Shown here: in pieces, positions 9,666-17,888 of the stretch
Position numbering within the stretch: position 1 is the first letter of the stretch
Layout of the letters: each line of letters opens with the position of its first letter
Assembly (NCBI RefSeq): GCF_009680455.1
Contig: NZ_WKRD01000002.1
Location: 62,001-126,000 of the forward strand
DNA: 64,000 nucleotides
From: Lachnospira eligens
GTDB taxonomy: Bacteria > Bacillota > Clostridia > Lachnospirales > Lachnospiraceae
Direction of reading: 5' to 3'
The notes under the pieces: model-generated
Told to the model about the DNA's origin: nothing
What the model saw: only the letters and a program-made list of their open reading frames with translations
Databases searched by the model: none
Program-made: the position numbers and the translations under genes

Positions 9666-9711
9666 AAAAAAGAAAAGCAACGCCAGTATCCACTCTTACC
9701 AGCATTGCTTT
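9666..9711 (-). terminator. Rho-independent terminator after the Rpn fragment
   Basis: On the minus strand, arms beginning AAAGCAATGC and ending GCGTTGCTTT pair with G-U wobbles and are followed by TTCTTTTTT. It sits 44 nt after the Rpn stop codon. The arm sequence AATGCTGG recurs in the terminator of the HTH gene, so repeat plus terminator may have been duplicated together. Confidence 0.75.
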
Positions 9712-9754
9712 ATCTTTATATATTATACTGTTATTCTGCCTTCCTTATCAGCTA

Positions 9755-10438
9755 TCACTCCATATCCGGACACTTGTATCCCGCATTAATCATATTAGCT
9801 CGCAGCTTTTCTGCACTTATCCCAAGCTTTTGCGCACCCTTTTCAATACTTATGCTCTTATCTTCGACCAGTGAATATATCATCTGGTTGCCGCCAAGAC
9901 TAAGTCCCTCTTTCATTCCTTTCTCAATTCCCCTGTCTTCAAGCCTCTGCGCTACATCACACATATTGCTCACCCCTTCCTTATCTGACAATATCTCTTC
10001 ATATCTGCTATCACCTGTCATAACTGATAAAAACTTTAGTATCTCATCCACATGCTTAATTGTTGTCTTATCATCTGGTATGTAATCTTTGTTCTTTCTC
10101 TTGTTCACAAAGAAATTAGCAACTATCTTATAATCACTCGTAAACTTTGCTATCTGTTCATCTGTCAGCCACGCTATCTCAAATACATTAGCTTTAGTGT
10201 CATTAACATACTTATCCAGATTATCTGGAACTTTAATCAGAGACTTAAGATTCTTTGGTGCCGTCCATTTTCTGTCTGTACCATAATACAGCACCATCGT
10301 TATTACCGGCACTATTGTTTTCTTATCACATTGTCCTCTGTATGAAGCACCTTCATATCCTGATATTCTTGCCGGCATTCTTTTCTCAACCTTTGTCTGA
10401 TTCTCTATGCCATACAGGAAATCATTCTTAATATACAA
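9755..10438 (-). pseudogene. Rpn/PD-(D/E)XK transposase-family nuclease, N-terminally truncated
   Basis: 227 residues in one open frame from a TTG. The start falls inside the conserved core: the first recognisable block is GIENQTKVEKRMPARISGY, which in full-length Rpn-family (recombination-promoting nuclease) proteins is preceded by 70-80 residues containing the first catalytic Asp. The half-site Glu-x-Gln (ENQT) remains. The C-terminal part (GIEKGMKEGLSLGGNQMIYS then an HTH-like tail) is typical. I infer a decayed copy left after loss of its 5' end; it could still be translated but should lack nuclease activity. It lies exactly between the two 200 bp repeats, which start 54 bp upstream of it and end 129 bp beyond its stop. 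Confidence 0.8.
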
Positions 10439-10491
10439 TTAATATATCTTGTTGTCAATACCGTAATTGCGGTATATTACACATTATATTA

Positions 10492-10693
10492 CCTGATACC
10501 TATAGGTAGTCGCATTATCACTTGTCTTATAGGACATATCCGGGCTGAATCCTTATTCAGCCTTCACTTTTCCTCCCAATCCACCTATAGATAAGCTTCC
10601 TCGTGCCTACCTGATAGGTAATTTCCGGCACTTTCTTGTATTTCTGCCTGAAATTAGCCTATATAGATTGATTATTTATTGTTCTTATAGGAA
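10492..10693. repeat. 200 bp direct repeat, copy B
   Basis: Second copy of the element at 9426-9626, same orientation, with start points 1066 bp apart. Here the minus-strand hairpin GGCTGAAT-aagg-ATTCAGCC is perfect; in copy A one arm base differs, leaving one mismatch. It occupies most of the 348 bp gap between the HTH gene and the Rpn fragment and is followed by the HTH gene's terminator. No open frame and no inverted terminal repeat are visible. Confidence 0.9.
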
Positions 10694-10737
10694 ATCCTCA
10701 TAATAATAAATAATAATTGCATGATTAACAGTCCCCA

Positions 10738-10772
10738 AGAAAAAAACAATGCCAGCACATCACCAGCATTGT
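10738..10772 (-). terminator. Rho-independent terminator after the HTH gene
   Basis: Minus-strand hairpin ACAATGC...GCATTGT with TGG/CTG inside, followed by seven T. Lies 14 nt beyond the HTH stop, so the transcript from pilB-pilT-HTH probably ends here and the remaining pil genes need another promoter. Confidence 0.75.
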
Positions 10773-10786
10773 CATCTCTTCAATCA

Positions 10787-11137
10787 CTATTCCCCAGACT
10801 TTCTTAAAGCCTCCATATATCTTTCCAGCTTTAGTTTTGCGTCATCACTAAGCTCCTGATAAGTTTCTATCAATGTGTATTCCTTAGAGTCTTTATCAAC
10901 ATATGCATAATCCATATACTTTCTTGAATTATTCATATCTTCTGTGCCAGTCAGCAGTTCATATGGAGAAATATCGAGTGCTTTGCATATTACCATTATC
11001 TTATCTGCTGACGGATTATTCTTCTTTATCTTCCAATCACTTACTGTACTCTGAGAAATTCCTGTCCTACTAACAAACTCTGCCTGCGACATTCCTTTTT
11101 CTTCAAGATACTTATATATTCTCTCACCTATCTGCAT
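10787..11137 (-). CDS. XRE-family HTH transcriptional regulator
   Basis: 116 residues. Residues 2-65 form a Cro/CI-type helix-turn-helix (MSQAEFVSRTGISQSTVSDW as helices 2-3, then DKIMVICKALDISPYELL). The tail (66-116) is acidic and helical with no sensor or peptidase domain, as in small phage-like repressors. Starts 9 nt after the pilT stop, so it is probably co-transcribed with pilB-pilT although it borders the repeat-rich insert. A role in pilus control is possible but only suggested by location. Confidence 0.9.
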   Translation of the reverse strand: MQIGERIYKYLEEKGMSQAEFVSRTGISQSTVSDWKIKKNNPSADKIMVICKALDISPYELLTGTEDMNNSRKYMDYAYVDKDSKEYTLIETYQELSDDAKLKLERYMEALRKSGE

Positions 11138-11146
11138 ATACCACCA

Positions 11147-12211
11147 TTAATAGAACTGATTAACTCTCTTAGTAACATAATTGACATCCTGTGCATATCC
11201 AATTGCATTATCAGAATCAATCACTCCCTTATTATACAGATCAAGAAGTGCATCATCCATTGATATCATGCCCTCTTTTCTTGCTGTCTGTAAAACACTG
11301 GATATCTGATATGTCTTGGCTTCACGGATAAGATTCTTAATTGGAATCGTTCCATGCATAACTTCAAATGCAGCAACTCTTCCACATCTGTCTGCTGTTG
11401 GTATCAGCTGCTGTGAAATAACTGCTTCAAGAACAACTGCAAGCTGAATTCTTATCTGCTGCTGCTGGTGCGGTGGAAACACATCAATAATACGGTCAAT
11501 TGTTGCCGCCGCTCCAATTGTATGAAGTGTCGAGAACACGAGATGACCTGTTTCAGCTGCTGTTATAGCAGTAGATATAGTTTCCAGATCTCTCATCTCT
11601 CCTACAAGAATTACATCAGGATCTTCTCGCAGTGCTGCACGGAGTGCATCAGCATATGAATGCGTATCAAGACCGATTTCTCTCTGATTAATCATTGCTT
11701 TTCTATGCGAATGAAGATACTCAATTGGGTCTTCTAGTGTTATTACATGAGCATTACGTTCATCATTAATTTTGTCTATAAGAGAAGCAAGTGTTGTAGA
11801 TTTACCGGAACCTGTTGGACCCGTTACCAGAACCAGTCCTCTTTTCTTGGCATACAATTCAACAACAGACTTTGGAACACCAAGACTTTCCGGCTTAGGA
11901 ATCTCTGTTCCTACAATACGCATGGCACATGCCACAGACCCTCTCTGTCTGAATACATTAACTCTGTATCGTCCAATATTAGGAACAGAGAATGAAAAAT
12001 CAAGTTCTCCTCTGTCTTTAAACATTGCCTGCTGCCTGTCATCCATAATATCAAGAATAAGCTTTTCACAGTCATCTGGTGAAAGCTTAGGATAATCAAG
12101 ATCCACAAGTTCACCATTAATTCTGACTCTTGGTGGAAGTCCTACAGTGACATGCACATCACTTGCCTTCTTTTCTTTAGCTATCGAAAGTAATTGCTCT
12201 ACAGTAAACAT
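11147..12211 (-). CDS. pilT: PilT pilus retraction ATPase
   Basis: 354 residues, normal for PilT. N-terminal PAS-like domain (1-100), Walker A GPTGSGKST, Asp box with ITLEDPIEYLH, Walker B with DPDVILVGEMRD, and His box HLVFSTLHT. The AIRAALREDPD-like motif (here ALRAALREDPD) and the C-terminal helices separate it from PilB. PilT hexamers depolymerise pilin and retract the pilus, giving twitching motility or DNA uptake. Follows pilB by 43 nt. Confidence 0.95.
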   Translation of the reverse strand: MFTVEQLLSIAKEKKASDVHVTVGLPPRVRINGELVDLDYPKLSPDDCEKLILDIMDDRQQAMFKDRGELDFSFSVPNIGRYRVNVFRQRGSVACAMRIVGTEIPKPESLGVPKSVVELYAKKRGLVLVTGPTGSGKSTTLASLIDKINDERNAHVITLEDPIEYLHSHRKAMINQREIGLDTHSYADALRAALREDPDVILVGEMRDLETISTAITAAETGHLVFSTLHTIGAAATIDRIIDVFPPHQQQQIRIQLAVVLEAVISQQLIPTADRCGRVAAFEVMHGTIPIKNLIREAKTYQISSVLQTARKEGMISMDDALLDLYNKGVIDSDNAIGYAQDVNYVTKRVNQFY

Positions 12212-12254
12212 TATTAAGCCCCCATATATCTATAATTGTATATCTGGCAGATTC

Positions 12255-14051
12255 TTAGTCAATCTGCTCAAGTTCAATTTCTTCTACTCCGGAAGAAACT
12301 GATATTCCAGAAGAAGCTGATGTATCTGCTGCCTTAGGTCTTGAATCATCTTCTTCAGCTTCATAAGTTGCTTTAACCATCTCAGCTATAGTTGTGACAC
12401 CATCTTTAACCGCATTAACCGCAGCCATCTTAAGCGTATTCATACCCTCACTTATAGCCTGTTTTTTAATCTCTTCTGCTTCTGCATGCCTTGATATAAG
12501 TCTCTTTATAGACGGTGTTATCTTCATAATCTCATATATACCAAGTCGTCCATAGTATCCTGTTCCATTACATAACTTACATCCGCATGGTTCATATATT
12601 GTAAATGGCTCGTCAGGATTAACTCCAAGCATCTCCTTCTCAGCTGCACTTGCCTCTTTTGGCATCTTACAGTCACACAGCTTTCTTACAAGACGCTGTG
12701 CGATAATACCAACAAGTGAATCAGCTATGAGGTATGACTCAATTCCCATATCTTCAAGACGGGCAACAGAACTTGCCGTACTATTAGTATGCAGTGTACT
12801 TACAACAAGATGGCCTGTAATAGATGCTCTAACCGCAATCTCAGCAGTCTCACCATCTCGGATCTCACCAATCATAATGATATCCGGATCCTGTCGTAAG
12901 ATTGATCTTAATGCAGTTGCAAATGTAAGATTTGCTTTATTATTAACCTGAACCTGATTAATACCATCAATATTAGCCTCAACTGGGTCTTCAACAGTAA
13001 TAATATTAACATCTTCTGTATTAAGTTCACTTAATGCAGTATAAAGAGTTGTAGATTTACCAGATCCTGTAGGTCCTGTTACAAGAATAATTCCATGTGG
13101 ATTCTTTAATATATCATCAAATACCTTAAGATCAGCCGATGTAAGTCCAAGTTTTGATTTATCAATGTTAAATCCTTCCTTGGACGCAATTCTCATAACG
13201 CATTTCTCGCCATATACTGTAGGAAGATTAGATACTCGGATATCATATTCTCTTCCATCTACGTTAATGGTAATACGTCCATCCTGTGGTTTTCTCTTCT
13301 CAGAAATATCCATTCCTGACATAATCTTGATACGGGTTGTAATAGCACCAAGAAGTGTATTATCGTACTGGATAATTTCACGAAGATTACCATCTATTCT
13401 GTATCTTACACGGATATCTCTTTCCATCGGCTCAATATGTATATCAGAAGCTCTCTGTCTTACAGCCTGCTCAATTACACTATTGATAAGCTGAACAATA
13501 GGCGCATTCTCAATCTCTTCTCTTCTAGCCTTGTCTTCTTTAGTTTCTTCTCTTACAGTCTCGCCCTGCTCTTTCTTATACAGATCCACAATACTCTGTG
13601 CCTGTTTCTGTCCAAACGCCTTATCTAAAAATGCATTAATATCAGTTGCATTAGCAAGAACCGGAACAACCTGTTTACCAGTTACAATATTAATGTCATC
13701 CATGGCAAGAATATTAGTAGGATCAGCCATGGCAACCCTGATTGCTCCAGGATTATCAGGTGCATCACCTAATGGTACGAGAGTGTACTTTCTCATAATA
13801 TTCTCATCTAACATAGACAGAACATCATCACTTATCTCCGTCTCTCGCATATCAACAAAATCAATCCCCAGACTGTCGCAAAGTGCCTCATTAATATCTC
13901 TCTGGGTAGCATATCCCAATGCTATAACCATCTCACCGAGCATCTTCCCCTGCTCTCTCTGTCTTGAAAGTGCAGTCTGTAACTGGTTCTCATCTATAAT
14001 TCCCTTTTTAACAAGAACATCACCCAATCTAACTTTCTTTCTGTAATTCAC
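12255..14051 (-). CDS. pilB: PilB/GspE pilus extension ATPase
   Basis: 598 residues when started at the GTG at 14051, which has AGAGG 6 nt upstream; a GTG 30 nt further out has AGGA almost abutting it and adds an odd peptide. Domains: N-terminal T2SSE_N (about 1-150), N2 domain, ATPase with Walker A GPTGSGKSTTL, Asp box ITVEDPVE, Walker B QDPDIIMIGEIRDGET and His box, and a zinc-binding CxC...CxxC module (CGCKLCNGTGYYGR). A Ser/Glu-rich tail of about 35 residues extends beyond the usual end. Powers pilus extension with PilC. First gene of the visible pilus locus. Confidence 0.95.
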   Translation of the reverse strand: MNYRKKVRLGDVLVKKGIIDENQLQTALSRQREQGKMLGEMVIALGYATQRDINEALCDSLGIDFVDMRETEISDDVLSMLDENIMRKYTLVPLGDAPDNPGAIRVAMADPTNILAMDDINIVTGKQVVPVLANATDINAFLDKAFGQKQAQSIVDLYKKEQGETVREETKEDKARREEIENAPIVQLINSVIEQAVRQRASDIHIEPMERDIRVRYRIDGNLREIIQYDNTLLGAITTRIKIMSGMDISEKRKPQDGRITINVDGREYDIRVSNLPTVYGEKCVMRIASKEGFNIDKSKLGLTSADLKVFDDILKNPHGIILVTGPTGSGKSTTLYTALSELNTEDVNIITVEDPVEANIDGINQVQVNNKANLTFATALRSILRQDPDIIMIGEIRDGETAEIAVRASITGHLVVSTLHTNSTASSVARLEDMGIESYLIADSLVGIIAQRLVRKLCDCKMPKEASAAEKEMLGVNPDEPFTIYEPCGCKLCNGTGYYGRLGIYEIMKITPSIKRLISRHAEAEEIKKQAISEGMNTLKMAAVNAVKDGVTTIAEMVKATYEAEEDDSRPKAADTSASSGISVSSGVEEIELEQID

Positions 14052-14140
14052 CTTCAACCTCTTTCCGCAGGCAGTCTCCACTCCTGCTATTGCGCATTTA
14101 TAGTAAGATTATATCACATCAACATACTATATACAAACAG

Positions 14141-15316
14141 CTATTTAACCTCTTTTATAGTATAGTTGTCACTTTTACTGCCAATACATTCACTGTAAAG
14201 TGAATCGTAATCTGTACTGCAGACATACCTCTTTTCTTCATTATCATGGTTCATATCAAATGTTCCATCTGCATTTATATAAGCATTGCTATATGAAAAT
14301 GCAAAATAAACCGTTTTGCTGTCTTCCGAGTCAGATATTGTCGCTGAAGCAGTTATATATATGTAATTATTAGTCTCTCCAGCATTTCCTTTTTTCTGTA
14401 AATAATATATTCCAGTAATCTTTGCATCACTGCATGTTTCCTCATTAATGTGATACAGATAGGCAGTATCCTTTGTTGCTTTATATAACATATGAAATGT
14501 GTTATCTGCCGTTTCTTTATTAATTGTCTCCAGAACTTCTTTGCTAACCTGTTCTATAACCTTTTTATCAATCAGCGATACATCATCAACATATTCCGGA
14601 AGCTTGTCTGCATTATAAGAAGTTTCTATATTATGTACAAGAAATCCGTGTCTTGCAATATCTTCATAAGAAGTATTGCATGTTATCTTCACTGAATCCC
14701 CAAGACTTATATTGTCTTTTTTATCAGGAGTAAATGTAAGTCCTGACAGATACTCATCTTCCCAGTTATTAGTGATAACAATGCCAGCCTGCGGACTTAC
14801 ACCGGTAAATGTAACATCAACCTTATCAAACAATTCCACAGATGTTCCTTTTGATATTCCTGATGCTTTTATCTTCTTATTGCCGCCTCCCATGCTGACT
14901 CCTGCCGCATCCTCATATTTTTTATCAACCTCAAGCCTTACTTTATAAGTATCACCATTGGCAATATCTTCTTCATCTGTACTTGTTTCTATAGAAGCAA
15001 TCAGCATTTTAACATTGTATGATTTATCTGAATCTGTACTTTTACCCATAAGCTCCTTATACAGCTTATCCTTATTAAGAGTAAACACCGGTTTTGCATA
15101 TCCGTTAGCACCTTCATAACTTATAGTTATATAATCCCACACATCAAACTGCTGTGAATGGATAAAAAGTGCAACAGCAATTACCGCTATCACTCCAGCC
15201 GCTGCAATAATCAGTCCTACGCGGCGTTTCTTAATTGTCCGTCCCATAAACTGGAACTCCTTCTTAATCTCCTTTTCAATTGCTTCACCCTTATGTGAAA
15301 ATTCTTTTAACTCCAT
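14141..15316 (-). CDS. Membrane-anchored extracytoplasmic protein, unknown function
   Basis: 391 residues. Cytosolic basic N-terminus, one helix at about 33-52, then an extracytoplasmic region. The stretch VWDYITISYEGANGYAKPVF resembles the recurring YEGxxGxGxA motif of Firmicutes surface proteins that often pair with zinc-ribbon domains; a second beta-rich block covers about 170-240. The start overlaps the Xaa-Pro aminopeptidase end (1 nt between stop and ATG; AGGAG at 8 nt), so the two are co-transcribed. I do not recognise a function. Confidence 0.85.
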   Translation of the reverse strand: MELKEFSHKGEAIEKEIKKEFQFMGRTIKKRRVGLIIAAAGVIAVIAVALFIHSQQFDVWDYITISYEGANGYAKPVFTLNKDKLYKELMGKSTDSDKSYNVKMLIASIETSTDEEDIANGDTYKVRLEVDKKYEDAAGVSMGGGNKKIKASGISKGTSVELFDKVDVTFTGVSPQAGIVITNNWEDEYLSGLTFTPDKKDNISLGDSVKITCNTSYEDIARHGFLVHNIETSYNADKLPEYVDDVSLIDKKVIEQVSKEVLETINKETADNTFHMLYKATKDTAYLYHINEETCSDAKITGIYYLQKKGNAGETNNYIYITASATISDSEDSKTVYFAFSYSNAYINADGTFDMNHDNEEKRYVCSTDYDSLYSECIGSKSDNYTIKEVK

Positions 15317-15317
15317 A

Positions 15318-17135
15318 TCATACTCCTACTGGTCTTGTCGCCTCTCTTAACATATTCTTTTCTTCTCCATCAAAATACGACTCAAGTGTCTTATATACTC
15401 TTTCCTGATACTTATTGAGCCGCTCAATATCCACATCATCAAGATAATTTACATCAACAAGTTCTAAATCTATCGGAACAACTGTAAGCATGTCAAACTT
15501 TAAAAATGTGCCATATTCATTGTCGAAATCTTTCTGACATACGATCTCATTTTCAATTCTTATACCGAACCTGCCCTCAATGTATACCCCTGGCTCATCA
15601 GATGTAACCATGCCCTCTTCAATAACTGCAAGATCATTCTTGCCCGGATTGTGCTTCCATCGAAATCCATTAGGACTCTCATGCACATTTAAAAGGTATC
15701 CTATTCCATGTCCTGTTCCGCAGCGGTAGTCCATTCCGACATTCCACAGAGGTGCTCTGGCAAGAATATCAAGACTGAAACCGTTACAGCCTTTCAGAAA
15801 TTTTGCATTTGCCAGGCTTAACATGCCTTTAAGTGTAAGTGTGTAATACATCTTCATCTCATCAGTCACAGGTCCAAGTGCTATTGTTCTTGTTATATCA
15901 GTTGTTCCACGCATATACTGTCCGCCTGAATCCACAAGCAGCATGCCTTCTGGCTTTAAGACAGCCGCATTGGTTTCATCTGCATGGTAATGCATCATCG
16001 CTGCATTTGCATTATACGCACTGATTGTGTCAAAGCTTAGTTCTATGTAATCTTTTATATTGCTTCTTAAATTATCAAGATATGCCGCTGCATCTGCCTC
16101 TGTTATATTACCTGATGCAACATTTTTCTTAAGCCAGAATATGAATTTTGTTACAGCCACGCCATCGTCAACATGTACGCTGTATAGATTCCTTATCTCT
16201 GTCTCATTCTTTATTGCTTTAAAAAGCATTGCTGGATTGTCAGACAGTACTGCTTCCACATCTCTTCCAGACTGTATAAGCTGATATATACGCATATTCA
16301 CACGTCTCTTATCAATAAGCACTTTTCCATTCATTCTGGTAATGTCTTCATATATGCTGTCATATGGCAGCACCTCTACACATGCCTCTCCGAATTTGGC
16401 CAGTGTCTTATCATCAAACCTGTCCTTATCAGTATATATGTATGCTTCATCCTTAGTTATCACTGAATACGCCATAATAACAGGGTTGCACTCAACATCG
16501 CATCCCCTTATATTGAATGTCCAGCATATGTCGTCAAGCGTTGCCATAATATGTATATCAGCATTTTTATTATCCATGTACTTTCTTATTCTTGAAAGCT
16601 TGCTTATTATGCTTTCTCCTGAGTACTCTTCATCAAGATAAAATGCTTTGCTGTGTGGGAACTCTGCCCTGTCCTCATATATATTCTCAATTGCATCAAA
16701 ATCATATAAACAGCCTGCTCCTGCTTTTTTACATATATCAGACAGCTCAATTCCTTCTTCAGCCGGCATGGTTCTTCCATCAAATCCCATGCTCATTCCA
16801 TCTTTAACTATACTCTCACAGTACTGTGCCACATTCATAACACCCGGAGCGCCGACCCTCATCAGTGAAAAGCCTGTCCCTTCAATCTGCTTTTCAGCCT
16901 GCACGAAATATCTTCCGTCAGTGAAAAGCCTTGCATCATCCTGTGTTATAACAGCCGTTCCGGCAGAGCCTGTGAATCCTGTAATGAATTCTCTTTCCTT
17001 AAAATAATCTCCTGCATACTCCGATATATGGTAATCACCTGTTACGACTACATATATATCAACGCCTTCTGATTTCATGATATCCCTTACTTTAGATAAT
17101 CTGCCTGCTATTACCTTTGCATCTGTAATCTGCAT
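15318..17135 (-). CDS. pepP: Aminopeptidase P family protein (Xaa-Pro aminopeptidase, M24B)
   Basis: 605 residues, the long three-domain form: two creatinase-like N-terminal domains (1-310), then the pita-bread metalloprotease domain. Metal ligands are visible in LLVDSGGQYMRGTTDITRT (two Asp), GTGHGIGYLLNVHE (His), and two Glu in EEGMVTSDEPGVYIEG and FGIRIENEIV. Removes N-terminal residues that precede proline, recycling peptides in the cytosol. Clear AGGAGG 8 nt before the ATG. Located between sigK and the anchored protein. Confidence 0.93.
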   Translation of the reverse strand: MQITDAKVIAGRLSKVRDIMKSEGVDIYVVVTGDYHISEYAGDYFKEREFITGFTGSAGTAVITQDDARLFTDGRYFVQAEKQIEGTGFSLMRVGAPGVMNVAQYCESIVKDGMSMGFDGRTMPAEEGIELSDICKKAGAGCLYDFDAIENIYEDRAEFPHSKAFYLDEEYSGESIISKLSRIRKYMDNKNADIHIMATLDDICWTFNIRGCDVECNPVIMAYSVITKDEAYIYTDKDRFDDKTLAKFGEACVEVLPYDSIYEDITRMNGKVLIDKRRVNMRIYQLIQSGRDVEAVLSDNPAMLFKAIKNETEIRNLYSVHVDDGVAVTKFIFWLKKNVASGNITEADAAAYLDNLRSNIKDYIELSFDTISAYNANAAMMHYHADETNAAVLKPEGMLLVDSGGQYMRGTTDITRTIALGPVTDEMKMYYTLTLKGMLSLANAKFLKGCNGFSLDILARAPLWNVGMDYRCGTGHGIGYLLNVHESPNGFRWKHNPGKNDLAVIEEGMVTSDEPGVYIEGRFGIRIENEIVCQKDFDNEYGTFLKFDMLTVVPIDLELVDVNYLDDVDIERLNKYQERVYKTLESYFDGEEKNMLREATRPVGV

Positions 17136-17158
17136 TTCATGTCCTCCTGACTATATTA

Positions 17159-17812
17159 TCATATAAGTTTCCGCTCAATAAGCACTTCTCTTAATTTACC
17201 AAGTGCCTTTTTCTCTATTCTGCTCACATAGCTTCTGCTTATTCCAAGCCTGTCAGCAAGTTCATTCTGTGTGCACTCTTTTGCACCAAAAAGTCCATAC
17301 CTGTATTTTAATATCTCTATCTCTCTTGGTGCAAGTACCTTTTCTATATTACCATATATACACTTAATCTGCTCATAAAACATATAATCTTCCACAGCAT
17401 CCGGCTGTTTCTTCTCTGAATCTTCTCCTATAATATCCTTAAGGCTTATCTCATTTCCCTCTTTGTCCTTTCCTATAGGCTCATTAAGAGACACTTCCCG
17501 TTCCTTCTTTTTATCCTGCCGGAAAAGCATAAGAATCTCGTTGTCTATACATTTGGCAGCATATGTTGAGAATCTCACATTTCTTTCTATGTCAAATGAA
17601 TCAACAGCCTTAATAAGTCCTATTGTTCCCACTGAAATAAGGTCTTCATTAATATAATCACGTTCAGTAGAGGTATATTTTTTGACTATATGTGCAACAA
17701 GACGCATGTTCTTTTCTATAAGAGCATTTCTGGCCACACTATCGCCTTCGCGTAATTTTATCAGCAATTCTTTCTCTTCCTGTGCCGATAATGGTTTTTC
17801 AAACGTTTTCAA
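17159..17812 (-). CDS. sigK: RNA polymerase sporulation sigma factor SigK, uninterrupted
   Basis: 217 residues from the TTG at 17812 (MKTFEKPLSAQEEKELL), which has AGGGG 7 nt upstream; an ATG six codons earlier has no site. Region 2 (NALIEKNMRLVAHIVKKY, then DLISVGTIGLIKAVDSFD and RFSTYAAKCIDNEILM) and region 4 with its HTH (CTQNELADRLGISRSYVSRI) match SigK closely. In several species sigK is split by a skin element; this copy is continuous. It directs late mother-cell transcription in spore formers. The start lies against a strong stem-loop (17813-17861) that hides the AGGGG. A sigE-like call is possible, but the opening KPLS block favours SigK. Confidence 0.9.
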   Translation of the reverse strand: MKTFEKPLSAQEEKELLIKLREGDSVARNALIEKNMRLVAHIVKKYTSTERDYINEDLISVGTIGLIKAVDSFDIERNVRFSTYAAKCIDNEILMLFRQDKKKEREVSLNEPIGKDKEGNEISLKDIIGEDSEKKQPDAVEDYMFYEQIKCIYGNIEKVLAPREIEILKYRYGLFGAKECTQNELADRLGISRSYVSRIEKKALGKLREVLIERKLI

Positions 17813-17861
17813 AAAGGCACCCCTACACATTTTTATATATCATATGTGTAAAGGTGCCTTT
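17813..17861 (-). promoter_or_regulatory. 18 bp stem-loop overlapping the sigK ribosome binding site
   Basis: Minus-strand arms at 17844-17861 and 17813-17830 pair over all 18 positions (two G-U), with a 13 nt AT-rich loop. The outer arm ends at the base before the TTG start and contains the AGGGG site; the run TTTTT begins in the stem base. The wobble pairs form only in minus-strand RNA, so the structure belongs to this transcript. It could terminate the trhP operon, block sigK translation, or both. Confidence 0.8.
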
Positions 17862-17888
17862 AATTGCCTATCCAACTGTCTCTTTAAT

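Noticed and set aside
9426..10693. Repeats as ends of a complete insertion sequence
   Set aside because: The copies are direct and 200 bp long, with no inverted termini and no intact transposase between them.
17159..17812. skin element in sigK
   Set aside because: The reading frame is continuous through regions 2 to 4 with no recombinase gene nearby.
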